From positions 22,979,578-23,043,577 of the forward strand of contig NC_086378.1 of NCBI RefSeq assembly GCF_036588685.1: DNA of 64,000 nucleotides, given 5' to 3'. The notes below the pieces were generated by a model, which was not told the DNA's origin, searched no databases, and worked only from the letters and a program-made list of their open reading frames with translations. A program made the translations under genes and the position numbers. Source of the DNA: Mytilus trossulus. Its lineage: Eukaryota; Mollusca; Bivalvia; Mytilida; Mytilidae. How positions within the stretch are numbered: the stretch's first letter is position 1; each line of letters opens with the position of its first letter. Shown piece by piece: positions 1 through 12,504 of this stretch.

Positions 1-344
1 GACACATGTGTCCATCTACCTTCACGTAATATATCACCCAGAATGTTATTACAAGTCATTTCAATGTGAAATCCACCTTACATGACGATAAACTTATCTT
101 CTCTGTACAAATCAGGCAATTCCCACTGAATATCCATTACCAAAAGTGGCTGATCTGCCATTACTATTGATGTTTTTCTTGTTTTAACCACATTTTCCGT
201 CTTATCCATCAAATACCTGATCATTGCAACTGAATTGGCTTGTTGTAAACAGTGGCATCATAGATTTTACACTTACTTGCTTTTTAGAGTAATGAGATGA
301 ATTACGATTTATACCAGTTTGCCCTGGTAGTGCATATAAATTAC

Positions 345-550
345 TCATTATGTCTTATACAAAGTTTGCGCATGCGCAAAATTGTTAAATTATGTGTTTC
401 ATAACCTTGAAAAATGTTATCAAACCAAATCATAATATCATTGAAAATCCCAAATCACTTATTTTATAGTAAATAGTTAAAATATTTTTTAATGAATTTT
501 GTTACATTTTCGCGCATGCGCAAACCCTGTATGTGTCAAATACTCATGCC
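345..550. repeat. Inverted-repeat element with CG-rich palindromes
   Basis: TTTGCGCATGCGCAAA at 365-380 and CGCGCATGCGCAAA at 511-524 lie in inverted surroundings (atacaaag...aaattgtta against acatacaggg...aaatgtaac), the pattern of a small palindromic element. Confidence 0.5.
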
Positions 551-929
551 TAGTGAATTATTCACCTGTAAAGAAGGTAGCTTCCAAACCTGACAGCTGT
601 TTTTCAATATAAGAAGGTAAACGAAAAGTGTTCCAGAAAAAAATCAGTATTTTCAAACTGGGAAAATAGCTATTATAGAAAACGGCGGTGGCCATCTAGA
701 ATTTTTTTTTTTTTTAATGGCCAGCAGTTGTTTCTATAAAATAGTATAATAATGATGCTTTGTGGTAATTTTCATGCTTGTATCATCATTTGCACAATTC
801 TCTCGATTTTGCCTGCTAATATCTTCCACTATATATAGCAGATGTGCATCCATAAAAAATGAAATTAACTCAATGCCCAAACTAATACCAGAACGACAGA
901 AATTATTCACGGTATCTTTATTTCTGGCA

Positions 930-985
930 GTTTGTTTTAGATTCATGAGTTTGACTGTCCCTTTGGTATCTTTCGTCCCTCTTTT
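930..985 (+). repeat. Short family A repeat fragment
   Basis: It contains gagtttgactgtcccttt and ggtatctttcgtccctctt, the reverse complement of the family A tail start. Confidence 0.6.
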
Positions 986-1689
986 ACATGTCATAGACAT
1001 TTAGATTTAAAAAAAAAAATTATTTGGTATTACTGTGAGTTATTAATGGTACCTATGAATACCGATGAATCTCTCATAAGAATACCAAATGAAAATAATT
1101 TACGTTTCTTAAACATAAATAGTATTTGTATGAAAATTTCTTTCAGTCTCCCAGTTTCATAGATTAAATCCAAATGTTTAAAATCTACAGATAATGAAGA
1201 ATACAATTTAAAAAGTGTTCCTAGTTGTACATTTCATATAAAAGTTTGCATCAGAAAACATCTCAAACAAATGGTATCAATTGCATTAAAAAAAACTTTT
1301 AAGTACATGTTTGTCTAGGTACTAAGACGACACCGCAATTCTGTTAGTACGCCAAAGTAGTACACATAAATGTCATTCCGTTAATTCTACTACAAGAAAA
1401 AAAAAAGGTTTACCTTCAGTTGCACATTTCTATTCAATTGTATGTACAAATATAGTTATGTTGACCTATTTTTTTCTTTCTTGAAAATATATAAAGTGCT
1501 TTGTAAGCTGTTTTGGCTCGTTATCGTTTTCTTTTGAACATGATCTTGTCTTGTGTATATTCTTCTACCTTTTGTTAATGATTGTCGTTTTTGAATTTTG
1601 TTTTACCGTCAAAGCTATTTGAAAAAATAATTATCTCAATTAAAATATTGGAACATATATAAAAGGAGATGTTTGGAATGGTTGATTAA

Positions 1690-1815
1690 CTAAAGAGCAA
1701 CACATACTCATTGTTGAAGGCCGTACGATGACCTATAGTTGTTAATGTGTGTGTCATTTTGGTCTTTTGTGGATAGTTGTCTCATTGGCTATCATACCAC
1801 ATCTTCTTTTTTATA
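1690..1815 (+). repeat. Interspersed repeat, family B 3' end
   Basis: It contains ttgaaggccgtacgatgacc, tggatagttgtctcattggc and accacatcttct. Confidence 0.65.
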
Positions 1816-2219
1816 AACACATATAAAATGCAACATACAGTCTTCAACAATAGAAACGTTTTGCCATGTTAAAATTTGCCGGAATATCAAACGAGGATAA
1901 TGAAATTCAATAAACATTGATAGCTATTGAATCCAAATTTTCTTATTTGATTCATTAAGAACTTGTTGTAAAAATGACTTAAAGCTAAACATACAGGTTC
2001 GTTCAAACTTCAAGAACTATTTTAAAAAGACCCAACGCAAATGGCAAGTTAAATGTTTATATAAAGTAAGAATTGAAAAACAAGTTTCGTGTTCTCCAAT
2101 TAGAACTTGAAATAAATTACAGGTAAGAAAGAAACCCCCTTTGTATTAATATTCAAAGTTTTGATATGTTGACCTTTAACTTAATTTTTTTATCATCTTA
2201 TCTGGTTTCAAATTGTATC

Positions 2220-5200
2220 ATGGAGATTCTACACACATGGATATGTTTCGGTTAGTACTAAAATTTCTAATATGACGTGTTCAAGCAATTTTTTTGGGGT
2301 TAAAATGTCTATTGAGAATTTTTGGTACATACAACATAATGATAGATAACAAAACAAGACAGAATGTTAAAAGTAAAATTATAATATAAGTGCAGGTTTA
2401 CTATCTAACCAGAAAGATCAACCTGTGAACTTTTCAACCTGATAAATGTAAGGTATTCTATAATGGTCTAAATTTTTTCCAATTTTCACACGTATGATTT
2501 ATGGCGTTCAAAAGGGGTTTAAGTACATTATTCTAGTTTCTTAACATATGTGTATTACAATGTATTAGGGATAAACCATAGCCCCGTAAGTTCATTTTTA
2601 AGTCTGCAATTTCAAGTATCCATAGATTTAGGAAGATTTGGCATGAGTGCCAATGAGACAACTCTCCATCCAAATAACAATTTAAAAAAAAGTAAACTTT
2701 AATAGGTCAATGTACGGCCTTCAACACGGAGCTTTGGCTCACACCGAACAACAACCTATAAAGGTTCCAAAAATTACTAGTTTAAAACCATTAAATCGGG
2801 AAAACCAACGGTCTAATTTTCTGAAGTTTAAAAAAAAGTGACAGTCGTTTCTATCAAAACAATACTTTATCATGATTTGTGCTAACATTATAACCTTCTA
2901 TTTAAAATCACGTGTATTATATATTCAAACAATATATTCTGAGAGGATTCTAAAGTGATCCCAAGTCCTTAAGCATTCCTATGATACCACCATTATTGCA
3001 ATATTTAACTCACAGGCAAGGTGAAATTTAAGCGTTAAATATATAAACAACTGTATTGTATGTTCTATCTGACTGTGTCGAATTGGTTTCTTTACTATTT
3101 GAAAATATAGTAATATTAATAAGAAATTGTCAAACCATTCTCCAATTTCAATTGCTAGTTTGGAATAAAATGCTTGAATTTTATAATTCATCAGTGACGG
3201 ATACGATATATAAATAGTCATCCTACTCCTTCTTACACTGATATGAGACCTTCAAGCAACATTTCAATGTTTAAATATAAATGTTAGTAGATTTTGAATC
3301 CACTAAACAAAACTGTATTTAAAAGTGGTCATCCTTAGCCGAACCTAGAACAAAGGTGTAACAACATAGGATGAGTCTACAGTGAAATATTAATCTGAAA
3401 AGAGGTACCCCTGGGGTTCGTGTTGTTTATTCTTTAGTTTTTCTATGTTGTGTCATGTGTACTATTGTTTTTCTGTTTTTCTGTTTGTCTTTTTCATTTT
3501 TAGCCATGTTTGTTTTATATTTACGAGTTTGACTGTCCCTTTGGTATCTTTCGTCCCTCTTTTAAGGTCGATACAAAGAGCAACAACACATCTAACAGAT
3601 ACACGTGCTACTGAAACCTAGTGTAAAGAAAAGTTGCAAATTTGGAAAACCTTATGCGTTTCAATACAAATATAGCTCCGTTTTAGTATAAAAGAAGGTA
3701 TACAAATGAAGCACGTTAAAAGCCAACTACTGGAAGTCGGAGTGACCAGCAATTACTTGGTAGCAAACACATGTTTTGTTGTGTATAAACAACAATTGAA
3801 TCAATAAAATCTCCATAATGACAATATTTCAAAAGTATACAAAAGGGACGGAGGATTCACTAAATACCAGTATGTTTTTGGAAATTTTATCTGGAAAGAT
3901 AGACGGAACCGTTATGAAAAAGAAAAAACAACAAAATATCAATCCTTACTTAAGTATTTGCTACAACAATCGTGGGAGACGTCCTTACATTTGTAGCATT
4001 TAACTAGCACATGCCTTGTTCTATGCTTCCAAAAATACAGGTCTTAAACACAGTTTCATATAATTACTCGCCAAAATATAGGACTGAACGTATATATTCA
4101 TAACATTTATTATATGAGTTTATGGCGCAATTACTACATAAGTATAAAGCCGCCTACCAAAACCAATAACAACAATAAGAACGAACTAAGTTTATACCTG
4201 GAGTTTCTTGTTGAAAACATATTTGTTGAACTTTTTTCAACAAATTGTCAGAATTCTTTTTGGCACAAATTGTGCGCCTCTCCCTGTTGTCCTTTTTATT
4301 TACATAAGAGTAGGAGTTCCTTCAGACTTTTGTCATAATCAAGCTTATGAAAAAGCAATAGCATAACCTTTACATTACGATATATTGATGATGTCATTTA
4401 CATTAACATTTCAAACCTTTCTGATTGGATTCCATTTAAAATTTATTTACCATAACAAGAATTTAAAGAAACAGAAGAGATGGTTTCTCCGCTCTAAGTT
4501 TAGACATATACCTGTAATTTGACATAAACGGACTTTAAAAAAAAAGAATATACGACAAACGAGTTGATTGGTTGATATAAGTTAAAGTGACAATATTTCG
4601 TATCACCAGCCACAACACTGCATAACCATACACCACAAATAACTATATAATTCATACAAACATCAATCAAAACAACGACCCCCCCCCCCAAAAAAAAAAA
4701 TGAGGTTTCCACGTTAAAAATCTTATTTCGTAAGCAATATTTCAGGTCATTTCAACACACGTATTCCTATAGCAACGTTTCAATTCATAATCTGATAACC
4801 TAGTGCTCCCGTCGATTACCATACTAAGGAGAACAAACTAACACTATACGCTGATTCAGTTGATTTTTTCCCGATAACAATTTACCAGAACTTTTTGCTT
4901 GGAACATATACAGTAGCATCCTAGAGAAGAACCTGTAAAGCATTGAAGAATTGATTTTCTTACTTCTTGCAGTGAAAATGGAAGAAAAACAAGACTCAGT
5001 ACACAAATGCCCCACTCGCACTATCATTTTCTATGTTCAGTGGACCATGACATTGGGATAAAAACTCTAATTTGGCATTACAATTAAAAAGATCATAGCA
5101 TAGGGAACATGTGTACTAAGTTTGAAGTTGATTGGACTTCAACTTCATCAAAACCTACCTTGACCAAAAACTTTAACCGGAAGCGGGACATACGGACGGA

Positions 5201-7855
5201 CGGACGAACGGACGAACGGACGCACAGACCAGACAACATAATGCCCCTCTACTATCGTAGGTGGGGCATAAAAACGAATGGACAACAATTGTCATATGAT
5301 TCCTTACTTGGTACAGGCATTTTGTAATGTGGAACATAATAGGTACAAATTTCAAACATAGGGGTACAGCAGTCAACATTTTGCTCTTATCTTAATCACT
5401 ACAAACATAAAGATAAACCTAAAAGCATATATACAAAGCACATTAGCAAAATGGCCGCTTTGACTTTGAAAATTAAAGGGGCATTAGTTACGAAATACAT
5501 AAGAAATCTAGATTACAATTAAAAATGTATTCAATCATTAATGCAAGTGAGGATTGGAATAATACTTAACTTTTAGCAGCAGTTATGGTAAAATTATGTC
5601 AAAAATAAGCTAAGTAACTTTGATAATGAATTATTCACTTGCATATCTTAAAAAAACTAACCAATATTTATTTTTTAATTTTGTAGGACTACTTGGGTTT
5701 ATTCAATCATTGCTGTTGAATCGTAATATTTGTGATGATATCATGTATGTAGACTGTAAGACAGAAGCCTTACCAGGAAATAAACTATATCGAGATAACA
5801 ATAGAAACATCTACGACAACTTGTAAGTTCAAAAAGGTTATTAAATGACAGAAATGATGAATTTGATGAATTATAGAATAATTAGGAAAACAACTCCATC
5901 TCACAAATATAGAAAGAGAAAGTGATGTGATTGTCAATGAAACAATACCAAATGACACATAAATTAACATCTATAGGTAACTGCATCGCCGTCAAGAATG
6001 ACCAAAACCCATATCGCATATTCACCTATAAAAGGTCCCGAAATAACAAATGTATAACAAATTCAAACGAGAAAACAATTGACCTTATTAATGTACAAAA
6101 CAATGAACGTAATACAGTAACAACAGCCAACCACTACACTAAAGGCTCCTGACGTGAGACAGACACATACATATAAAATATGGCCGGGCATGTGGGGTAA
6201 ATCATGTAAAAGGCATTTCAACCGTACCCTTAACCTGGAACAGTGGGGTTAACAAGTTTATCAACGGCAGATTGGACTATTAACTTAAAAATAATAATTG
6301 TTCAATATTTTAGTTGTACATACAGTCAAGCAAAGTGTAGAGACAGTTCTATTGATCTAGAGGCAGTTTGTACTTGTGTTCATCCTATGATTCAATCTCC
6401 AGTTACTCCTGTATCCCAGATAAGATCGTCACAAAAGTTTTTTACGACTATGGCTGCCGCTTCGTCACATTTAGTATCATCAACAGTAAAACCTACAATG
6501 GGTCCACTAACAGTTAAGCCAACAATGGGTCCACTAACAGTTAAATCAACAATGAGTCCACTAACAGTTAAATCAACAATGGGTCCACTAACAGTTAAAT
6601 CAACAATGGATCCATTAACAGTGAAATCAACAGTGGTTCCACTTACAGTGAAATCAACAATGGGTCCAACAACAGTTAAGCCAACAGTGGGTCCACTAAC
6701 AGTTAAATCAACAATGGGTCCAGTAACAGTGAAACCAACAATGGATCCACTAACAGTTAAACCAACAAAGGGTCCACTAACAGTGAAATCAACAATGGGT
6801 CTTCTAACAGTGCAATCAACAATGGGTCCATTAACAGTGAAATCAACAATGGGCACAACAACTGTTAAGCCAACAATGGGTCCACTAACAGTGAAATCAA
6901 CAATGGGTCCAACAACAGTTAAACTAACCATGGGTCCTCCAACTCAAAGTGTAACAACACCGGATGCGATAATTTCTGTATTTTGCCAAAATAGTGGTGT
7001 CATTAATTGTTCAAGCGACCAGGAACATATGTGTGGATCTGATAACACAACGTACAAAAACAGGTATAAACAATCTTTATATTTTTAACAATTCATTAAC
7101 AGTCATTTGTGAACACTTTGTATAAATAATCTTTGACTAAGTATAGCGTATTTACGTGACGATATTGGAACATAGGTATTTAGTTGAATCTTAACAGGAA
7201 CATATGTTCACTTAATAAAAAAAACGACACAAATAGAAATAGTAAACAATGAACAAAATATTCAGACTATAATAAAACTGTACTTGGGTAAAAACATTAA
7301 CAGTACCAATTTTCCTGCTCCAGATGCGCATTTCGACTAAACATGTCTCTTCAGTGATGCTCATGGCCAAAACATTTGAAATCCAAAGCTTTATAAAAGA
7401 TGAAGAGCTATAATCCAAAAGGTCCAAAAAGTATAGCCAAATCCGTGATTGGAGTCCGAGCTTTGCGTGAGGGGAATACATTCCTTAATCCATGATAATT
7501 TCTAACATTTTGTATCAGCTTTTAATAACACAAAAAAATCCGTATTTCTGTGCTGGTGATACCCTCGGAACTAACAGTCCACCAGCAGAGGCATTGACCC
7601 AGTGTTAGTAATAACATTAACGGTACCAATTTTCCTGCACCAGATGCGCATTTCGACAAAAACATGTCTTTATGTTTTATAAGTTCATTTGTGTAATAAT
7701 TTTTATTTCTGTATTATATTCGACCACAGAATTAATTTAATCAAACTATAATGCTTTTGCATTGCTAATACATTTTTTTCTTTTACAGATGCGAGTTTAC
7801 CAAGGCTCAGTGTGTCAATCCGAATCTTTCGATCGTTCGGGAAGGAGATTGTTGA
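2220..7855 (+). CDS. Secreted two-domain Kazal-type protease inhibitor with Thr-rich repeat linker (paralogue A)
   Basis: Four coding exons: 2220-2250, 5687-5822, 6314-7063, 7789-7855, all with GT-AG borders and intron phases 1, 2, 2; they sum to 984 bases, 327 residues. The start is the ATG of a 31-base exon (MEILHTWICF) that joins in frame to GLLGFIQS, giving a hydrophobic signal peptide ending near residue 18. Residues about 26-77 form an atypical Kazal domain (Cys 26, 34, 57, 64, 75, plus 77) in which the third Kazal Cys is replaced. Residues about 100-265 are a Thr/Pro/Val-rich linker with 17 nine-residue repeats, likely O-glycosylated. Residues 280-327 are a regular six-Cys Kazal domain (Cys 280, 288, 296, 307, 314, 327) with CGSDNTTY, and a Ser at the predicted P1 site. 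The protein ends on its last Kazal Cys. Kazal domains block serine proteases; the target here is unknown. A TATATAAA lies at 2058-2065. Introns 1 and 3 hold only interspersed repeats. Family call is firm; exon 1 rests on comparison with the paralogue at 18265. Confidence 0.85.
2635..2825 (-). repeat. Interspersed repeat, family C
   Basis: The + strand reads gagtgccaatgagacaactc, ggtcaatgtacggccttcaa and ggctcacaccgaacaacaa, which is the reverse complement of the copies at 13550 and 40100. It lies in intron 1 of Kazal gene A. Confidence 0.75.
3400..3566 (+). repeat. Family A repeat copy
   Basis: It runs from ggggttcgtgttgtttat through ttctgtttgtctttttc to tttcgtccctctttt, in Kazal gene A intron 1. 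Confidence 0.7.
5035..5275 (+). repeat. Interspersed repeat with gacggacg core
   Basis: It reads gttcagtggaccatgac, gaacatgtgtactaagttt, then ggacggacggacgaacgg and ctactatcgtaggtggggc. The same repeat recurs at 39045-39285. Confidence 0.8.
6486..6944 (+). repeat. In-frame coding minisatellite, 17 x 27 bp
   Basis: Seventeen consecutive 27-base units encode variants of VKSTMGPLT inside exon 3 of the first Kazal gene. All are in frame with no stop, and units differ mainly at Ser/Pro (position 3) and in the GPLT segment (GPTT, DPLT, SPLT, VPLT). The Thr/Pro content is typical of a mucin-like stalk. The antisense strand is also open here, simply because the units lack stops in that frame. Confidence 0.95.
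7280..7675 (+). repeat. Related repeat fragments (agatgcgcatttcgac family)
   Basis: The motif accaattttcctgc, ccagatgcgcatttcgac appears near 7300 and again near 7625. A ggtgataccctcgg, gtccaccagcag segment lies between. All are in intron 3 of Kazal gene A. Confidence 0.65.
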
Positions 7856-7908
7856 CATAAATGTAATATACGAGGTTTATATATTCTACGTATACTTATT
7901 AAAAGAAA

Positions 7909-7914
7909 ATTAAA
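7909..7914 (+). promoter_or_regulatory. Candidate polyadenylation signal (ATTAAA)
   Basis: ATTAAA lies 54 bases after the stop codon of the first Kazal gene. A canonical AATAAA appears only about 360 bases after the stop (near 8214), so either could serve. Confidence 0.3.
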
Positions 7915-9634
7915 CAATGAAATAACTTTATTTGACTTGTTTCTCAATGTTATTGGAACTGTACTGACAAGGCCACTCGTTTCAGCTTTCTTGTGGTATT
8001 GAATATACGTATACATGTATTTGAAAATAATCACTAGATAAATTACTAGATGAAGAGGAAATTTCAGCAGTAAAAATGATCTAAACAATATGATATTCAA
8101 AATTGAAATTGTTGAATGACCCCTTATAGGAGTTATTTCTCTTGTAAAACATTATTTCGCAGTTTTTTGAATACCAACTATGAAAGAGAAAGAAAAAGAG
8201 AAATCTAAACAAGAATAAACATTGAGCACAATAAGATCTACAAATCAGTCATCTAAGCAAAAATTGTCGGCTGACTGCTTTTAGTTCTGCTGAATGAAGT
8301 TTTGCATTCCTTTTTTTGCAAACATACGAGGACTATATCATTCCATAAAATGTCAATTAGATTCTAGCGGACAGTCCTCTTATTAACAATCACGTCTGCA
8401 TTATTGTTTTTTTTAGAAAACTTTATTGTAATTTCTTTTTTAAATATATAGTAAAGAAAGTGACTTTATCTCAAGTTGACTTCAATAACTATTTTTTCCG
8501 ACTTTCCACTTCCAGATAGAAGCATTTACATTCTAACATGGTTCAAATATTTATAAGGTGCAGCACATTTCTATTTTAAAGGTTTAATATATTAATTTGT
8601 TCCATAATATGTTCCTCGTTTACTACATTGCGTAAATGCATTCTCAATATGGACACAATAAGAGAGGGATTTTATCCTAGTGTTTATCAGATATTGTTAA
8701 ATATTAAATTACAATTATAATTACAAACAGTTAAACTGTTTTTTTTTGTAAACAAAATTCAAAACCTTTCCTTTTTGCATTTTGTTGGATTTGGAAATTA
8801 CTTTTAATTGAGAGACTGTATTGTTGATATGGGCTGCTTTCAACACACATATTATGTTTCACAAAGACACCAACATTCGTTTTGTGTTTGTGACAGAGGC
8901 CCGGATTAAAAAAAAGATTTAAAACTTTTAGGGAAGAAATTGTGTGAGATGTAGGTTAAGAAAAAGAGTTTTTTTTAAATATATAGAAAATTTGGAAGAA
9001 AATAAGATAATACAAGTTGATAGATGACATAACTTGAAAAACAAATTTAAATGCATTACTGTATCTTGCAATATTCATTTTGCCCACTTATCTATTTGTT
9101 TTAAGTGAAAAAAACAACTTTATGTTTGATAAACATACGAAGATTTCTCCCTTTTCACGACCACTTTTCAGTGTGAAATAAAAGTTAAAAAAAAGAATGT
9201 TGCTGCGCCTTATGTTGATTTTTTTTTCAGATTGCAAAAGTTAAATTATACAAAAGATTGAATTTTTTGGGCAACATTTATCTTCATTTAGTCTAGCAAT
9301 TGCCGTGTTTTACCGACCCAATAGTATAATCAGAAAGAACGACTCTAAAACGAAAATACATTGGTCACCTTCACGAATGGTTGTGTCTGTGTCTCAACTC
9401 ATTAGCGACATGTTTTTCTTATTTTTGTTCTCTAGAATTGTCTTTTGATCTCTTAATTAATTTAATTGCAATTTAATAATGAACGTAAAACTAAGGTAAT
9501 AATTTCACCGGTGTTAAAATTTAAAAAAAAATAAGAAGTACAATCGTTTACATACACCATTGATGACATCGTGTGCATTTTAAAAAGACATATACTTCCT
9601 TACAAAACCGTCTTTTCCACACACACACTTGGCT

Positions 9635-9785
9635 TCAATGGCGGATTCAGGGGGTGTTTCCGGGAGTTGGAACCCCCTTTTTAGAGCGATCAATGTATTT
9701 GAATGGAGACATATAGTTGGAAGCCTCTCCCTTTTGTCCCGCGATAAAAACCCACTTTTTAAAATGACTAGATCCGCCCCTGTGC
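9635..9785 (+). repeat. Interspersed repeat (ggcggat...gatccgcccc)
   Basis: The ends are inverted: ggcggattcaggggg and ctagatccgcccctg. The interior has accccctttttagagcg. A related copy is at 53780-53955. Confidence 0.6.
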
Positions 9786-9805
9786 TATATATAATATCTT
9801 ATTAG

Positions 9806-10000
9806 TAATCAAAGGTACCTGGCTTATAATTTGTTATGCCAGACGCGCGTTTCGTCTTCATTAGACTCATCAGTGACGTTCAGATAAAAAAAATTATAAA
9901 GCTAAACAAGTACAAAGTTGAAGGGCATTGAGGACCTAACATTCCAAAAAGTTGTGCCAAATACGGCTAAGGTAATCTATGCCTGGGAATCAGTAAATTT
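9806..10000 (+). repeat. Interspersed repeat, agacgcg family
   Basis: It contains gccagacgcgcgtttcgtc, agactcatcagtgacgtt, gttgaagggcattgagga and gccaaatacggctaaggt. Confidence 0.75.
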
Positions 10001-10052
10001 ATAGAAATTACCATATAGTTGATATTGATAAAGTGTGAGTCAATATTTTAGA

Positions 10053-10163
10053 ATTGAATGCTTCTTTTTGTAACTTCATTGGGGTGTAAAAGCGTTGATC
10101 GAAGAACATTTTGTATGAAACGCTTTTACAACCCTATGGAGTAACAAAGAGGAGCATTCAATA
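10053..10163. repeat. Hairpin (foldback) element
   Basis: The left arm attgaatgcttcttttt, gtaacttcat, gtgtaaaagcgtt pairs with the right arm aacgcttttaca, ggagtaac, gaggagcattcaat around a loop of about 20 bases. Confidence 0.75.
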
Positions 10164-11149
10164 ATTATAATTACAGTTTAGCTTGGACCATGAACACAGA
10201 AATCATATTTTATTTTATTCACATGTGCACATTATTGTCGGAATTCATGTTATGATGGAGGATAAGTTTTATTGTGTAATGCAATTGTGTAAGGAATAAC
10301 ACGTGATGTGCAGTTAGCCAACCAGAATAACGTCTTATGATGAAACATACGTCTCATGTAAGTATTTGACAAATCAATGTCTTATTATCTTTTTTAATGT
10401 TTATTGTCATTTATTCACTTTTCTGTTTATAACATAATTGTTCTTAACTGATTTATCGTATTCTGAACTTTAAAACTTTATCAAAATTTACCTTCTTTGT
10501 TATACTTCCCAGCTTTACACTAATTTCCTTTCAAGCATTTTCTTCGAATTTAAATTCATCTGGTGTTTTATTATTTCCTCCCTTTATACCAACGGTGTAT
10601 TAAGTACACTAGAGTCTATATAATGGTTACCCTACAGTATGTTTTTTTTTCAATAAAATTTATATATTGTAAAAAAACAATTCTTACGAAAAATATCATA
10701 TTAATATCAAACAAATTTATCACGTTAAAAAATCCTGCAAGAATTATTCAATGTAACAATGTATGAAAGTATAAAAAGTGTTTAAGAAAAGGTTCAGTAA
10801 AATTCGTTGTACGTTTAACTAATAAGAAGATGAGTACATTGATGGTGCCTAAAGGACCCATTGATGACCATGCTATTAGTTGTAACTTCAATATTTATTT
10901 AAAAGTCACTGAAATCTCAACCACATATGAGACTTCAAAGCACAGCATGTGAAACACATGTTTGACATGTTCGCAAAGGAATGCAAGCTTAATAAATCAG
11001 ATGTTATATTCGTTGAAATCCATAAGATCCCCGCAGACATGGCATAAGTCTAAAATATCATAATCACCATAAGTTCTTAAACTAACCGCACTTTTCGTAC
11101 TTCTTATTTAATTTGTATATCGAACTGCAATCTTATATAAATGACAATA

Positions 11150-11460
11150 AAAATCGAGGGACGAAAAATACCAGAGGGACAGTCAAACTCATAATCGAAA
11201 ATAAACTGACAACGCCATGGCTAAAAAAAAGACAAACAGACAAACAATAGTACACATGACACTACATAGAAAACTAAAGAATAAGTAACACGAACCCCAC
11301 TAAAACTAGGGGTGATCTCACGTGCTCCAGAAGGGTTAGCAGATCCTGCTCCAGATGTGGCATCCGTCGTGTTACACATGTCATAAAACATCCGGTTAAT
11401 AGTCTCATTCGAAGATCACAATTATGGGGAAAGGGGATTGTGGTTACGTGTTTATTTCAT
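11150..11460 (-). repeat. Interspersed retroelement 3'-tail repeat (family A)
   Basis: The + strand reads gagggacagtcaaactcat, gacaacgccatggct, aacacgaacccc and ggtgatctcacgtgctcc, the same order as downstream of the reverse transcriptase at 12505-12835. It is therefore probably a solo 3' end. Confidence 0.7.
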
Positions 11461-12504
11461 ATAGGGTAAGAAGTCGGTTGTAGTAGTGGTACGTCTTATT
11501 ATAAAAGTAAAACAGTGGCGAGAAAATGTCTGAAGGTTTACATAGACATAGAAATTGAAGATGAACGATTAAAATAAATTTATTAAACACATTTAAAGCT
11601 AATAAGCTAATATGATAAAATGTTATTGCTGACATTTGTTATTGTGTAGACCAATGAAAGTAGCATATTTATTTCAACGTTACTAAAGTTCTTATCACTT
11701 TGAAGGCCCACTAGTCTAAATGCCACATGTTAAGATAGTCAGAAAGATAAGTTCGTTTCACAGTGCGTACACATCTGTTATTATTTACACAGAGTGCTAG
11801 TGACCTATTTGATTACGTCAGTAAATTCCATATTGTGATTCAAGGTTCGCTTTCACACCAATTGAAATTTTCTGGCCCCATATCTTTGTATCCCTTTAGG
11901 TCACTAGTACACTGTTCCTATTAACAATGTACAAGAGGGCTATATCTTTCATTTGAAAAGTGTTATCACATTTCTGATTAAAAATTATGACCAAGACCAT
12001 CTTAATGTCTTTTGTTTTCAGCCATATAAAACGCTTCACGGTTGGCATCACTAACTATGATTTGTTATTGGGAAAAATAGATCCTCCATATCGAGAGATC
12101 ACTCGATCCAAATTTACAGGCACATAACACGTTTTTCTGAAATATCTTTCCCTAAATTCAATTACAACTTAAAAGTATACATTCACTTGGTGCAATAAAA
12201 ATTAATCAGCGAGAATCTCAAATATATATATATATATGTATATTGTTTATTTAAACTAACTCTAAATACAGATCATTAACCTGCAATCTCATAAGTTTAT
12301 TATATGAAATGAAAATAGAATAAACTTTGTTAAATACAACAGTTAATTTACTACACACTTCTGCCGCACTTTAATTTGTGCTATTATAAATTAAATAGAA
12401 TAAGACAACAAAGTTAAGAACAAGTTCTTAATATTCGCAGAATTAAACATGGATAATGCCTTTAACATTAACTATGTATAGTGCAGACTTTTACGAACAC
12501 CGCA

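Larger units (their letters stand above)
1..2219. other. Upstream region of Kazal gene A, no gene found
   Basis: AT-rich DNA with the palindromic element at 345-550, repeat fragments at 930-985 and 1690-1815, and a TATATAAA at 2058-2065, about 155 bases before the first ATG. Both strands have 80-88 codon frames near 734-1004 without family pattern. Confidence 0.6.

Noticed and set aside
6392-6931. 179-codon open frame opposite the Kazal linker
   Set aside because: It is the antisense of the 27-bp coding repeat; periodicity keeps it open. No independent protein features.
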